Of a stretch of 64,000 nt of DNA, positions 7,140-15,835 are shown one piece after another (position 1 is the stretch's first letter; the number at the start of each line of letters is the position of its first letter). Under the pieces are notes generated by a model. That model did no database searches and was not told the origin of the DNA. It saw only the letters and a list, made by a program, of their open reading frames with translations. This DNA is from Tunturibacter empetritectus (GTDB lineage Bacteria; Acidobacteriota; Terriglobia; Terriglobales; Acidobacteriaceae), in the NCBI RefSeq assembly GCF_040358985.1, contig NZ_CP132932.1, positions 4,464,001-4,528,000 on the forward strand, given 5' to 3'. The position numbers and the translations under genes are program-made.

Positions 7140-7889
7140 TTATTTCCACCAGGTGTAGCCGAGAGTGAACTGGACGCTGGCGTTGACGCCGGGGTTGCGA
7201 TCTCCGAGAGAGGCGCTGGAGATGTGGATGCCGTTGGCGCTGAAGTCGATGGAGCGGCGAGGGCGGAGGAAGTAGTGGAGGCCGACGCCGCCCTGGGGGG
7301 TAAAGTTCCAGACGCTGGCATCGGCGTACTTGCCGTCATTTTGGGAGTTGTAGGGTGGGCCTCCGAAGGCTGGGTACTTATGGTTGGTCCATAGGAGGCC
7401 GCCGGCGGCTTGTCCCCAGAAGGAGAACTTCTTGGTGCCGACCAGGTTCCAGCGGAGGATGATCGGAGTGATGGAGGCTCCGGTGTAGGTGCCGCCTACA
7501 GTGTAGAGGGGCGTGCATTGCTCCGGGGTGCCGGGCGGGTTGGTGCAGAAGGGGCGCTGAAACTTTGGCGTGTAGGACTGCCAGAAGGGGAAGGCCTCGA
7601 CGGCGTACTCGAAGTTGCCTCGCAGGGGGCCAGGGCCCATGTTGGCTGTGAGAACTTTGCCGGCGTGGACGCCAGCCATGAGGAATTTGAAGTCGTCGCG
7701 ATTTTCGGTGAGGCCGAAGCCGCCTTGCACGAGGGCTCCAATCTCGAGGGGCTGATGACCTTTGGGATCGAGGAAGGGATTGTTCCCGTTGCTGACGATG
7801 GCCTGGGCGGAAGAGGTTCGTGTGACGGCGAGCAGGAGGACGAAGATCCAGAGGGCGGTCGCTCCATGGCGTGCGGGTTGCTTGATCAC
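7140..7889 (-). CDS. PagL-like / acyloxyacyl hydrolase family outer-membrane protein
   Basis: The 249-residue product has a signal peptide (WIFVLLLAVTRTSSAQA) and a beta-barrel-like mature part ending in an aromatic strand (FTLGYTWWK), as outer-membrane proteins do. Near the C terminus HISSASLGDRNPG resembles the active-site region of PagL lipid A 3-O-deacylase (His, then Ser two residues on). The position where PagL carries its catalytic Glu, 14 residues after the His, is Asn here. The family call rests on this motif and the topology; activity on lipid A is uncertain. It lies between yebC and ftcD on the same strand. Confidence 0.68.
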   Translation of the reverse strand: MIKQPARHGATALWIFVLLLAVTRTSSAQAIVSNGNNPFLDPKGHQPLEIGALVQGGFGLTENRDDFKFLMAGVHAGKVLTANMGPGPLRGNFEYAVEAFPFWQSYTPKFQRPFCTNPPGTPEQCTPLYTVGGTYTGASITPIILRWNLVGTKKFSFWGQAAGGLLWTNHKYPAFGGPPYNSQNDGKYADASVWNFTPQGGVGLHYFLRPRRSIDFSANGIHISSASLGDRNPGVNASVQFTLGYTWWK

Positions 7890-7918
7890 TTAGGTCTCCG
7901 ATGTTGGTTGCAGAAGAA

Positions 7919-7939
7919 GGCCGCCGATAAACGGCGGCC
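7919..7939. terminator. Hairpin between yebC and the PagL-like gene
   Basis: GGCCGCCG and CGGCGGCC pair perfectly around ATAAA, 27 bases past the yebC stop. There is no strong T-run, so termination may be partial; it could also be a processing or stability hairpin. Confidence 0.5.
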
Positions 7940-7965
7940 GTTTGGGGCTTAGCTACCGTCTTCGA

Positions 7966-8715
7966 TCAATGGCTTGCATTGGCGACTGCCGCTTCGTCGA
8001 AGTCGAAGTTGGAGTAGACGTTTTGCGTGTCGTCGAGGTCTTCGATGGTCTCGAGGAGGCGGATCATAGCGTTGGCTTGTGTGCCTTCAAGTTTGGTGTA
8101 GGTGGAAGCGATCTTGGTGACCTCGGCGTGTTCGGGGGTGATCTTGGCGGCTTTGAGGGCTTCGGTTACTGCTTCGAAGTCTTTGGGGTCGGTGAGTACC
8201 TCCCAGTTTTCGCCTTCGTCGGAGAGGTCTTCGGCACCTGCATCGAGGACGATCTCAGTGAGTTTGTCTTCGCCTGCGGCTGATTTGGCGATGGTGACCA
8301 CGCCCTTCTTGCTGAACATCCATGAGACGGAGTTGGATTCGCCCAAGTTTCCACCGTTCTTGGAGAAAGCATGGCGGATCTCGCTTACGGCGCGGTTCTT
8401 GTTATCGGTGAGGACGTCGACGATGACGGCTACGCCGCCGGGACCGTAGCCCTCGTAGGTAATCTCTTCGTAGCTAACGCCTTCGAGTTCGCCGGTTCCG
8501 CGCTGAATGGCGCGTTTTATATTGTCGGCGGGCATATTCTCGGCCTTGGCGGCAACGATGGCGCCACGGAGGCGGGGGTTACCGTCGGGATCGCCTCCGC
8601 CGGTCTTGGCGGCGATGGTGATTTCCTTGATGAGGCGGGTGAAGATCTTGCCGCGTTTGGCGTCTGTTGCGCCCTTTTTATGCTTAATTGTCGCCCATTT
8701 TGAGTGGCCGGACAT
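7966..8715 (-). CDS. yebC: YebC/PmpR family protein
   Basis: The 249-residue protein is a full-length YebC/TACO1 family member. It begins [15 protein letters not shown] and continues with [31 protein letters not shown] and [19 protein letters not shown], all hallmark stretches. The family was described as DNA-binding regulators (PmpR) and later tied to translation of difficult sequences (TACO1). It acts in the cytosol. It heads a minus-strand group with the PagL-like and ftcD genes, although a hairpin separates them. Confidence 0.95.
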   Translation of the reverse strand: MSGHSKWATIKHKKGATDAKRGKIFTRLIKEITIAAKTGGGDPDGNPRLRGAIVAAKAENMPADNIKRAIQRGTGELEGVSYEEITYEGYGPGGVAVIVDVLTDNKNRAVSEIRHAFSKNGGNLGESNSVSWMFSKKGVVTIAKSAAGEDKLTEIVLDAGAEDLSDEGENWEVLTDPKDFEAVTEALKAAKITPEHAEVTKIASTYTKLEGTQANAMIRLLETIEDLDDTQNVYSNFDFDEAAVANASH

Positions 8716-8843
8716 GGACTACCTCGGTGTTGATTTTGCGTGTGCCTACGATCGGTTGCGGGCTTGCGCGACCTTGTGATTTTAGCATGTTGAGGGGGGA
8801 ATCATGCATCCGGTTCGAGGAGGGTTCGCGCTGTCGCGCGAAT

Positions 8844-8872
8844 GCCCGCATCTCAGAATCGAGATATGGGGC
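8844..8872. repeat. Short palindromic repeat (R4)
   Basis: CCCGCATCTC, AGAATC, GAGATATGGGG form an imperfect hairpin in the gap between yebC and the peptidase gene. From memory, very similar CATCTC-GAGATATGGGG elements recur in Terriglobia genomes; only one copy was found here, so the repeat status is inferred. Confidence 0.35.
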
Positions 8873-9002
8873 ACCCGCCATCTTTGTGGTTTTGGCAAGT
8901 TGATGAGAGCAAGCGCATGCGGCGGGCCGGTGAAACTGTTTCGGCTGCGGGCGAGTCCTATAAGAGATCGAGTGATCGGGCAGAGTCCGGTTTGAGGTTG
9001 GG

Positions 9003-9971
9003 ATGAGATGTTTGTGGGGACGGACTGGTGTACTGATGTGCGTGTGCCTGACGCTTCTCTGGCCTTGCTGTGTTGGTTGCGCGCAAGGACGGCACTGGAA
9101 AAATGAGCAGATCGTTGCTTCGCAGAGTTTTGTGGAGCGTGGAAGCACGATTCAGGTGGACTTTGCGGCGGGAGATCTTGATCTGTCGCACTCTGACATT
9201 GTCTCGTGGGTGCAGGCATCGGCGCATTCGGTGGCGGTGTTCTACGGCAAGTTTCCGGTGTCGCGGGCGCGAGTGGTGATCGAGCCGAACGCGGGCGAGT
9301 CCGATTCGATTCACGGCACGACGTGGGGAGATATGGGTGGCTTCCCTGCTGTGACACGGATTCGTTTGGCGCAGCATGCGACCAGAGACGATCTGAAGGA
9401 CGACTGGGTGATGACGCATGAGCTTGTGCATACAGCGTTGCCGGATCTTCCGGATGATCAGCACTGGATGGAAGAGGGATTGGCGACGTACATCGAACCG
9501 ATTGCGCGGGCGGGGACTGGCAGGCTGACTGAAAACAGGGTTTGGGCGGAGTTTCTGCACGAGATGCACAATGGTGAGCCAGGGCGTGGTGATCGCGGAC
9601 TGAATGAGACACAGACGTGGGGTCGGACATACTGGGGTGGGGCGATGTTTTGTCTGATGGCGGATGTTTCGATTCGACGTCAGACGAATGACAAGAAGGG
9701 GCTTAGGGATGCGCTGCGAGCGGTTGTGGATAACGGGGGTGGAATCGATAAGGATTGGCCGTTGTCGCGTGTGCTGCAGATTGGGGATCGCGCTACGGGA
9801 ACTACTGTTCTGACCGACATGTACGCGAAGTGGAGCGACAGCCCAGTCCCTGTGGATCTGCCGGCGTTGTGGAGAGAGTTGGGCGTGAGCGCGGGGCCGA
9901 ATAATGGAGTTGTGTTTGACGCGAAGGCGCCGCTGGCCGGGGTGCGACAGTCAATTAGTTCTGCGAGATGA
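9003..9971 (+). CDS. Secreted putative zinc metallopeptidase (HELVH)
   Basis: The 322-residue product starts with a signal peptide (MRCLWGRTGVLMCVCLTLLW, then PCCVGCAQG). Around residue 140 it has the zincin motif HELVH in WVMTHELVHTALPDL, followed by HWMEEGLATYIEP, where the downstream Glu can be the third zinc ligand as in the peptidase-MA-like clan. A later YWGGAMFCLMADVSIR segment is also typical of that clan. The substrate is unknown. It converges on the metallo-beta-lactamase gene with 42 bases between the stops. Confidence 0.75.
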   Translation: MRCLWGRTGVLMCVCLTLLWPCCVGCAQGRHWKNEQIVASQSFVERGSTIQVDFAAGDLDLSHSDIVSWVQASAHSVAVFYGKFPVSRARVVIEPNAGESDSIHGTTWGDMGGFPAVTRIRLAQHATRDDLKDDWVMTHELVHTALPDLPDDQHWMEEGLATYIEPIARAGTGRLTENRVWAEFLHEMHNGEPGRGDRGLNETQTWGRTYWGGAMFCLMADVSIRRQTNDKKGLRDALRAVVDNGGGIDKDWPLSRVLQIGDRATGTTVLTDMYAKWSDSPVPVDLPALWRELGVSAGPNNGVVFDAKAPLAGVRQSISSAR

Positions 9972-10013
9972 CACCATCGCATCGCATGAGTGGAAAAAAC
10001 TGTAGGCAGAACG

Positions 10014-10907
10014 TCAATGAGCCGCGGCGGCTTCCTGTTTGCTTAGAGCCTTCTCGAAGGTCTCCTGAGCGTCGGCGACGAACTCCTTGTAGCCGGCAGG
10101 GTCGATAAAGACACGGGGGCCATCTTTCGGGTAGCGCTTCAGTTTGGTGAGCATGTCGAAGTACCCGCCATGGGCTCCAAGAAAGAGATCGCAGGGCAAA
10201 CTGTGCAGCGTCGAAAACGTATGCTGAAAGTCCTGAACGATGCCGGGGTAGCTTACGGGATGGCCGGGGGTGGCGACGAAGTGATACTCCGACCAGAAAC
10301 CTGTGCCTCCGACGATGACGATATTGCGCATCGTTCCCGCTGGCTCTCCCGGAAGGTGAGAGCGCATCGTCCATGTGGTGCATCCGCGCGTATGGCCTGC
10401 GGTTTTGTGGGCTGTCAGAGTCACATCCCCCAGACTTACCGTGTCTCCGTCATGGAGAACGCGATCTACAGGAACTGGAGCGTACCCCGGGACGTTAGAC
10501 GAAGGCGCTAAGAAGTCCGTCCGTGCGCCGGTTTCAACGACGCTCGCGTCACCGTCCATCACCATGTTCTTCGCATGGGTCTCGCGAATCACTTCCGCCG
10601 CGCCTGCCATGTGATCGAAGTGCGCCTGGCTGTTGAGCAGAATCTTGATTTCATTCCAGTGAAAACCTAACTTCTCCACACTCGCCCGTATCTGCGACGG
10701 AGAGGTAGCCAGGTTCGCGTTGATGAGGATGTCTCCTTGTGGCGTGACAACGAGGTAGCTGGCAAGGTCGTGGCTTCCCACGTAGTAGAGGTTGTCAGCT
10801 ATTCGAAACGGAGCAATCGGAGTTGTCCATGAAGGGTTTGTCTCAGCGAGGACGACATTAGGGTTAACAAATAAAAGCAAGAACAGGCAGGAGAGGATAA
10901 GGCGCAT
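10014..10907 (-). CDS. Subclass B3 metallo-beta-lactamase, Gln-116 type
   Basis: This is a periplasmic MBL-fold hydrolase close to subclass B3 beta-lactamases. The first zinc motif is NSQAHFDHMAGA, so the usual HxHxDH reads QxHxDH. The other ligands are present: His in KTAGHTRGCTTW and His in LGAHGGYF. B3 enzymes with Gln in this position are known (GOB type). I chose the ATG at 10907 because it directly begins a signal peptide (MRLILSCLFLLLF, ending VVLA-ET); in-frame starts at 10952, 10973 and 10988 (GTG) would add up to 27 residues. The upstream neighbour is lysA on the same strand. Activity against beta-lactams is inferred, not shown. Confidence 0.85.
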   Translation of the reverse strand: MRLILSCLFLLLFVNPNVVLAETNPSWTTPIAPFRIADNLYYVGSHDLASYLVVTPQGDILINANLATSPSQIRASVEKLGFHWNEIKILLNSQAHFDHMAGAAEVIRETHAKNMVMDGDASVVETGARTDFLAPSSNVPGYAPVPVDRVLHDGDTVSLGDVTLTAHKTAGHTRGCTTWTMRSHLPGEPAGTMRNIVIVGGTGFWSEYHFVATPGHPVSYPGIVQDFQHTFSTLHSLPCDLFLGAHGGYFDMLTKLKRYPKDGPRVFIDPAGYKEFVADAQETFEKALSKQEAAAAH

Positions 10908-11014
10908 TCTGCTTTGTAGCAGAGCGTAAGAGGATAAGTTAGTCCGAAACATCGAAGAAGGCAGAGCGCTCATTGACTTCAAAGGCACTCCCCTGATTCG
11001 TGCTTTGTTTGGCG

Positions 11015-12334
11015 TTAGAGAAGTTCGGGGGCGAGGAGATCGCGCATGGTTTCGCGGCGGCGGATGAGTTTTGCGGTGGCGCCGTCGATGAGGATCTCGG
11101 CGGGGCGGGGGCGGGAGTTGTAGTTGGAGGTTTGGGACATGCCGTAGGCTCCGGCGTCGAGGAGGAGGAGGAGGTCGTTCGGCTTTACGGGAGGCAGGAC
11201 GCGGTCGCGGGCGAAGAAGTCTCCGGACTCGCAGACAGGGCCGACTACGTCTACTTTGTTCTCGTCGGTTTCCGGGAGGGGCTGCTTCCCTGCTGGTTGT
11301 TTGATGGGAATGATCTCGTGGTGCGCGTGGTAGAGTGCTGGGCGGATGAGGTCGTTCATGCCTGCGTCGGTGATGACGAAGGTTTTGGTGCCGTTCTTTT
11401 TAACGTAGAGGACGCGGGTGAGGAGCGCGCCAGCCTGCGCGATGATGAAGCGGCCGGGCTCAAGGAGGAGATGGGCGGATTCTGTTCCTAAACCCTTCGT
11501 AAGTGCAGCGGCGTACTTTGCTACCTGTTTCGCTGGATCGAACGCTGTCGCGCCGTAGTCAATGCCGAGACCTCCACCAGCGTCGACGTAGCGGATATTG
11601 TGGCCGTCTTTTCGTAGATCCGCGATAAGGCTGGTGACGCGGGTGAGCGCAGCGGCGAAGGGATCTACCTTGCGGATCTGCGAGCCGATGTGGACGGATA
11701 CACCTGCGGGGTCGAGCCACTTTGACTTTTTTGCACTGCGATAGATGGCTCGTGCGGCTTTGATGTCGATGCCGAACTTGTGCTCGCTGAGGCCAGTGGA
11801 GATGTAGGGGTGGGTTTCGGTGAAGACGTCGGGGTTGACGCGGAGGGCGAAGCGGGCGACTTTTCCGATGGCTTCGGCGCGAGCGGCTAGAAGATGGAGT
11901 TCGGCTTCGGACTCTACGTTGAAGAGGAGGATGTCGGCTTCGAGGGCGGCGTCGATCTCCCATGTTTGTTTGCCTACGCCAGAGAAGACTACTTTTTTGA
12001 GGGCGGGTTTGTGGGCTTTGCGGACGCGTTCGAGTTCGCCGCCGGAGACGATGTCGAAGCCTGCTCCCTGTTTGGCGAGGAGACGCAGAATGGCAAGGGA
12101 AGAGTTTGCCTTGACGGCGTAGCAGATGGTGTGGGGGCGAGTGGCGAAGGCGCCTTTGAAGAGCTGGAGGCGGTGGGAGATCTGTTGGGCGGAGTAGACG
12201 TAGAGAGGTGTGCCGTGTTCGGCGGCGAGCGCGGTGAGGTCGGCTCCGTCGCAGTAGAGGAGACGATTGCGGTAGGCAAAGGGGCGTGGATTGGCCTCGA
12301 TTAGAGGCGGGGTTGCGGCGATCTTTTTTGACAA
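11015..12334 (-). CDS. lysA: Diaminopimelate decarboxylase
   Basis: The 439-residue product is a fold-III PLP enzyme that decarboxylates meso-diaminopimelate to L-lysine, the last step of lysine synthesis. The PLP lysine is K75 in CYAVKANSSL. SGGELERV, VSVHIGSQI, YVDAGGGLGIDYG, LEPGRFIIAQAG and the catalytic-site GPVCESGDFFA are all in place. The length fits LysA. It starts two bases after the stop of the PspC-type gene, which suggests one transcript, and the beta-lactamase gene follows on the same strand. No regulatory RNA is visible ahead of the pair. Confidence 0.96.
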   Translation of the reverse strand: MSKKIAATPPLIEANPRPFAYRNRLLYCDGADLTALAAEHGTPLYVYSAQQISHRLQLFKGAFATRPHTICYAVKANSSLAILRLLAKQGAGFDIVSGGELERVRKAHKPALKKVVFSGVGKQTWEIDAALEADILLFNVESEAELHLLAARAEAIGKVARFALRVNPDVFTETHPYISTGLSEHKFGIDIKAARAIYRSAKKSKWLDPAGVSVHIGSQIRKVDPFAAALTRVTSLIADLRKDGHNIRYVDAGGGLGIDYGATAFDPAKQVAKYAAALTKGLGTESAHLLLEPGRFIIAQAGALLTRVLYVKKNGTKTFVITDAGMNDLIRPALYHAHHEIIPIKQPAGKQPLPETDENKVDVVGPVCESGDFFARDRVLPPVKPNDLLLLLDAGAYGMSQTSNYNSRPRPAEILIDGATAKLIRRRETMRDLLAPELL

Positions 12335-12336
12335 AC

Positions 12337-12654
12337 TTAGGTGCTCTTTACGGGAAACGCGTAGGGGGCTTCGGGGATGATGACCCAGGCGGCGATGTAG
12401 GCGATGGCGCCGACGCCGGTGAGGACGATCATGAGTGCGGTGAGAACGCGGACGAGGTTGAGATCCCAGCCGTAGTGGAGGGCGAAGCCTGCGCAGACGC
12501 CGGCAATCATGCGGTTGGTGCGTGGGCGTGTGAGTTGCGTGGTTGCGGCCGGGTAGTAGCCCATCGGGGGAGGAACTGACGGCGCGGGCGCTCCACAGGC
12601 AGTACAGAAGCGGGAGGAGGGATCGACTTTATTGCCACACTGTGTGCAGTACAT
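12337..12654 (-). CDS. Zinc-ribbon PspC-domain small membrane protein
   Basis: The 105-residue protein opens with a double CxxC zinc ribbon (CTQCGNKVDPSSRFCTACG), followed by a Pro-rich linker and a PspC-type domain with RMIAGVCAGFALHYGWD and one hydrophobic helix (VLTALMIVLTGVGAIAYIAA) ending VIIPEAP. PspC domains act at the inner membrane in envelope-stress systems, though many such short proteins have no known role. No other psp gene is present. It is two bases upstream of lysA. Confidence 0.85.
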   Translation of the reverse strand: MYCTQCGNKVDPSSRFCTACGAPAPSVPPPMGYYPAATTQLTRPRTNRMIAGVCAGFALHYGWDLNLVRVLTALMIVLTGVGAIAYIAAWVIIPEAPYAFPVKST

Positions 12655-12740
12655 AGGTGTCTCCGAGAGCTTCTATTTTGCCATATGCTCTCGAGGTTGA
12701 ATACGCAAAGATTGGGCTGTTAGTTCAGTTTATCCGACAG

Positions 12741-13772
12741 TTAGCGGTTCAGCTGCTGGGAGAAGAAGTCGGCCATGTAGCCGTAGGCTTCTTTGGTCTC
12801 GGGGAGGCTGATGTCGTTCCAGAAGGCGTGGGGAAGGGCTTCGAAGACGATGAGACGGGCGTCATCTCCACTGCGGAGGAAGGCGCGATGCAGGATGCCG
12901 GTGCCGCTGAGGAGAATGTCGCGGCCGCTGGTGATGAAAAGGGTGGGAGGCATGCCGTGGAGGTCGGCGTAGAGGGGCGAGAGAACGGGGTATTTAGGGT
13001 CGGTGGTGCCGGTGTACTCGGTGCTGCGAGGCTCGGTGCCGGCTACTGAGAGGCTGCCGGTGAGGCCGCGGAGGGCATAAAGGGAGAGGGAGTCGCCGTT
13101 CTGGCTGAAGTCGCCCATGCCGGAGAAGATGCCGAGGGCTGCGGGGAGGGGCAGGTTGAGCTGCTTGAGGCGGACGGCTACTTCGGCGGTGAGGATGGCT
13201 CCGGCAGAGGTGCCGTAGAGGGCGATGTGGGCGGGCTTGTAAGTCTTGAGGAGGTCGCGGTAGACGGCGATGGTGTCGTCGATGGCGGCAGGAAAGGGGT
13301 GCTCGGGTGCGAGGCGGTAGAGGACGGCAACGACGCGGGTGTGAGTGAGGTTGGCGATGGGGATGGACTCGGTGAAGGAGCCGGAGTCGGAGTTGAAGCC
13401 GCCGCCGTGGACGTTGATGAGGACGTGGTCGGGGTGTGTGTCTTCAAGGGGGAGGACGTTGCGTACCGGGACGTTGGCGATGGTGAGCGATTCGATCTTG
13501 ACGGGGTAGGCTTTGCGGGATGTTTCGCCGGCGCGGGTCTGCCAGGCGTCGGTGCTGGTGCGGCGCTCGGCCAGGGTTCGGTTTTCGGCTCCGGCGGGGC
13601 GGCGTAGGGAGGCTTGGGCCTCGGAGCTGATGGTGGTGGGGACGGGAACGACGCGGGTGATGTGTGCGGTGCCGTTGGCGTCGAGGGTGCTGGTGTTGGT
13701 TCGCGGGGGCTGTTGGGCGGAGAGGGTTGTGGCGACTGCTATCAGGGTGATGAGGGCTAGGTGGGCTCGCAT
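12741..13772 (-). CDS. Exported alpha/beta-hydrolase, hormone-sensitive-lipase type
   Basis: About 343 residues from the ATG at 13772, which begins a signal peptide (MRAHLALITLIAVATTLSAQ). The HSL-family oxyanion motif HGGGF, the nucleophile elbow GTSAG, the acid loop near SGRDILLSGT and the catalytic His in LPHAFW are all present, so it should be an active esterase with short acyl or acetyl substrates. The reading frame continues open upstream to 13907, but that extension is translated repeat DNA (R1 copy A) and should not be taken as protein. The TPR gene lies upstream on the same strand. Confidence 0.9.
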   Translation of the reverse strand: MRAHLALITLIAVATTLSAQQPPRTNTSTLDANGTAHITRVVPVPTTISSEAQASLRRPAGAENRTLAERRTSTDAWQTRAGETSRKAYPVKIESLTIANVPVRNVLPLEDTHPDHVLINVHGGGFNSDSGSFTESIPIANLTHTRVVAVLYRLAPEHPFPAAIDDTIAVYRDLLKTYKPAHIALYGTSAGAILTAEVAVRLKQLNLPLPAALGIFSGMGDFSQNGDSLSLYALRGLTGSLSVAGTEPRSTEYTGTTDPKYPVLSPLYADLHGMPPTLFITSGRDILLSGTGILHRAFLRSGDDARLIVFEALPHAFWNDISLPETKEAYGYMADFFSQQLNR

Positions 13773-13867
13773 AGGTTTGATCAGGCTAGCAGAGCTTGCG
13801 GGGTAAGCCTGGGTTCGCTTACTTGCTCGCAATCGTCGCGACTTGGATTGCGCTTGCTTCGCCGCAT

Positions 13868-13925
13868 GTGTCCTGCCGGACGGGCCCACTGCGCGTGGCG
13901 CGGCCACTTCGTGGCGTGCGTGTCG
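13868..13925 (+). repeat. Repeat R1, copy A (truncated)
   Basis: TGTCCTGCCGGACGGGCC followed by CTGCGCG and CCACTTCGTGGCGTG matches the left half of the R1 unit. It lies between the TPR gene stop (13938) and the esterase start (13772). Other copies are at 22200, 25828, 25968, 39556 and 44033. Confidence 0.8.
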
Positions 13926-13937
13926 TGCTGCGCACCT

Positions 13938-15173
13938 TTATTTTCCGGTGTAGGGCGTCTTGAGGTAACGGTGGGCTGCGTCGGATTGGGATTGATCGCC
14001 GCCTCCGGCTGAGGCTAGCTCGTATTGTTTGGTAGCTTCTTCGCGTTTGTGGAGGAGGTCGAACATCTCGCCGGCGTTGAGCTGGGCGCGACGGCGGATC
14101 CAGTCGCTGCAGGTTGGTTGGGCAGCGGCCTTGATGTAGTTCTGGGCGGCGGCGGCGATCTGGTTCTGGCCGCGCTGGGTGTCGGCAAGACCGAAGTAGG
14201 TCATGTGGAGGCGCGGCTCGATGAAGTAGCCGGGCTTTTTGGCGTCGGCGAGAATCGCGTTATAGAGAGTGATGGCTCCGGGACCGTTGCCGGAGTCCTT
14301 GGTGAGATTGGCCACCTCGAGGCGGAAGAGATAGTCGCGGGGATACTGATCGGCGAGGCCCTTCTGGACGGCGATGGCTTCGGCGTAGCGGGCGTCGTGG
14401 CGCAGGAAGAGCGAGAGCGCGGTGCGGGACTCGATGGGCGTGACGATACCGTGGGCGGCGGATTCACGGAGGAGGTCGAGGCCTTTTTCTTTGTTGCCCC
14501 CTACGCCGGCGATTCCTACTAGCATGCGGACGAGGCGTGGGAGGCTGGCAACGGCGAACTGTTGGATACCCATAGCCATCTTGGCGTCGGCGTAGTCGGG
14601 GTCGATCTTGAGGGTAGCTTCGCTGTCGTTGCGGGAGGCAAGACCCTGACGGGCTGCGGCGACGTAACTGTGATCAACGAGCGTGATGAAGGCGGCGTGC
14701 ATGCCGCGGGCGTATCCGCGGGCGAAGTAGGCGTTGGCGTCGTTGGGATTGGCTTTAATCTGCTGATCGGCGAGGGCTACGGCCTGGTTTGTGAGGGATT
14801 CGATGCGGTCGCGGATGGGTGGGGGAACGGGGACGTTGCGTTTGGAGGTGAGGAAAGAGTCGTGGGCGTAGTAGGTGGTGTCGAGGAGATCCTGACGGTA
14901 GAGCTCACGGAAGACGAGGGTAAGCAGGATGTTGCCGGTGGCGATGACGCTTTGCGGATTGGCGCGCTGCACGGCCTCGAAGCGGGAGAGAGCGCCTTCA
15001 TAGTCGAGGTCGTAGAAGTGCTCGAAGGCGTCGCGAACCTGGGGGGTGAGGTTGATGGGGTCGGTGTGGGCGGCAGGATTGTAGGACTGCGAGTGGGAGG
15101 GAGCAGCCAGCGCGAGTGCGAGGAGGAGGCTGAAAGTTTTGACGCTGCGTTTTATAGTTCTTCTCCGGGCCAT
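13938..15173 (-). CDS. Exported TPR-like hypothetical protein
   Basis: About 411 residues from the ATG at 15173, which begins a basic n-region and hydrophobic core (MARRRTIKRS, then FSLLLALALAAPSHSQ). The mature part is helical with TPR-like units: FYDLDYEGALSRFEAVQRANPQS, ANPNDANAYFARGYARG and later ARYAEAIAVQKGLADQYP. No enzymatic motif is seen. An upstream in-frame start at 15293 would bury the signal peptide and is less likely. It probably serves as a periplasmic protein-interaction scaffold; this is inference. Confidence 0.78.
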   Translation of the reverse strand: MARRRTIKRSVKTFSLLLALALAAPSHSQSYNPAAHTDPINLTPQVRDAFEHFYDLDYEGALSRFEAVQRANPQSVIATGNILLTLVFRELYRQDLLDTTYYAHDSFLTSKRNVPVPPPIRDRIESLTNQAVALADQQIKANPNDANAYFARGYARGMHAAFITLVDHSYVAAARQGLASRNDSEATLKIDPDYADAKMAMGIQQFAVASLPRLVRMLVGIAGVGGNKEKGLDLLRESAAHGIVTPIESRTALSLFLRHDARYAEAIAVQKGLADQYPRDYLFRLEVANLTKDSGNGPGAITLYNAILADAKKPGYFIEPRLHMTYFGLADTQRGQNQIAAAAQNYIKAAAQPTCSDWIRRRAQLNAGEMFDLLHKREEATKQYELASAGGGDQSQSDAAHRYLKTPYTGK

Positions 15174-15345
15174 GGGCTGCGAAGCGTTTAAGGAAGTTGG
15201 CAGCTTGCGATGCAGACTCTGATGCTGAGACTCATCTTTGATAGCGTACACGGAGTTGGACGCATGACATCGCAGACTGTACCCTGTGGGCATCGGGACG
15301 GACCGAGATGCAGCGGTATCCTTCTTTCAAACGGAAACGGATTTT

Positions 15346-15786
15346 ATGACACGGGTTGAGTTGCTTCAGTTACTAGTCGGGCAGGCGCGTAGCAACGGGT
15401 TCGAGTTCCGCAAATGGTATGTGGGGAAGCTTGGTTTGCCGTGGCAGAGCGCGCGGCATGCAGTGGAGATGCTGGCAGCGGAGCGGCGTTACTATGCGCT
15501 GCTGTTCTCGCATGAGTTTGCGTCGAGTTTCTGGAAGCCGGGGGAGTTGATGACCTTCCAGGTTCCAATGCAGTCGTTTACGCGCAGGATGAAGGACGGG
15601 TCGATCGGGACGGTGCAGCGGAAGGGATATACGCGACGGAGCGCGAGGGAGGATGCGTGGCTCTATCACCTGAAGGAGATGGCTGCTGCCGAAGAGCCGC
15701 TTCGTTATATGCGACGTTACCTGCGGGTCGAGGACGATCTGGAAGAAGAAAAGGCTGAGGCTGCGGTAGGTGAGTCGGAGGAATAA
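15346..15786 (+). CDS. Conserved hypothetical protein
   Basis: About 146 residues from the ATG at 15346 (a GTG-type longer form from 15286 overlaps the divergent TPR gene's upstream region). The protein is basic in the middle (FTRRMKDGSIGTVQRKGYTRR) and acidic at the end (DDLEEEKAEAAVGESEE). The N-terminal TRVELLQLLVGQARSNGFEFRKWYV has a helical, DNA-binding-like look, but I recognise no family. No signal peptide or membrane segment is present. It converges on the DinB gene. Confidence 0.6.
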   Translation: MTRVELLQLLVGQARSNGFEFRKWYVGKLGLPWQSARHAVEMLAAERRYYALLFSHEFASSFWKPGELMTFQVPMQSFTRRMKDGSIGTVQRKGYTRRSAREDAWLYHLKEMAAAEEPLRYMRRYLRVEDDLEEEKAEAAVGESEE

Positions 15787-15835
15787 ACCGCCGAGCTCGC
15801 GACCTTGAAACGGCGGTTTCGAAATCTACTTTTTC

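Noticed and set aside
8716-9002. Possible tRNA or small RNA in the gap before the peptidase gene
   Set aside because: The GGTTCGA string near 8815 has no matching arms or acceptor stem; only a short palindromic repeat is left.
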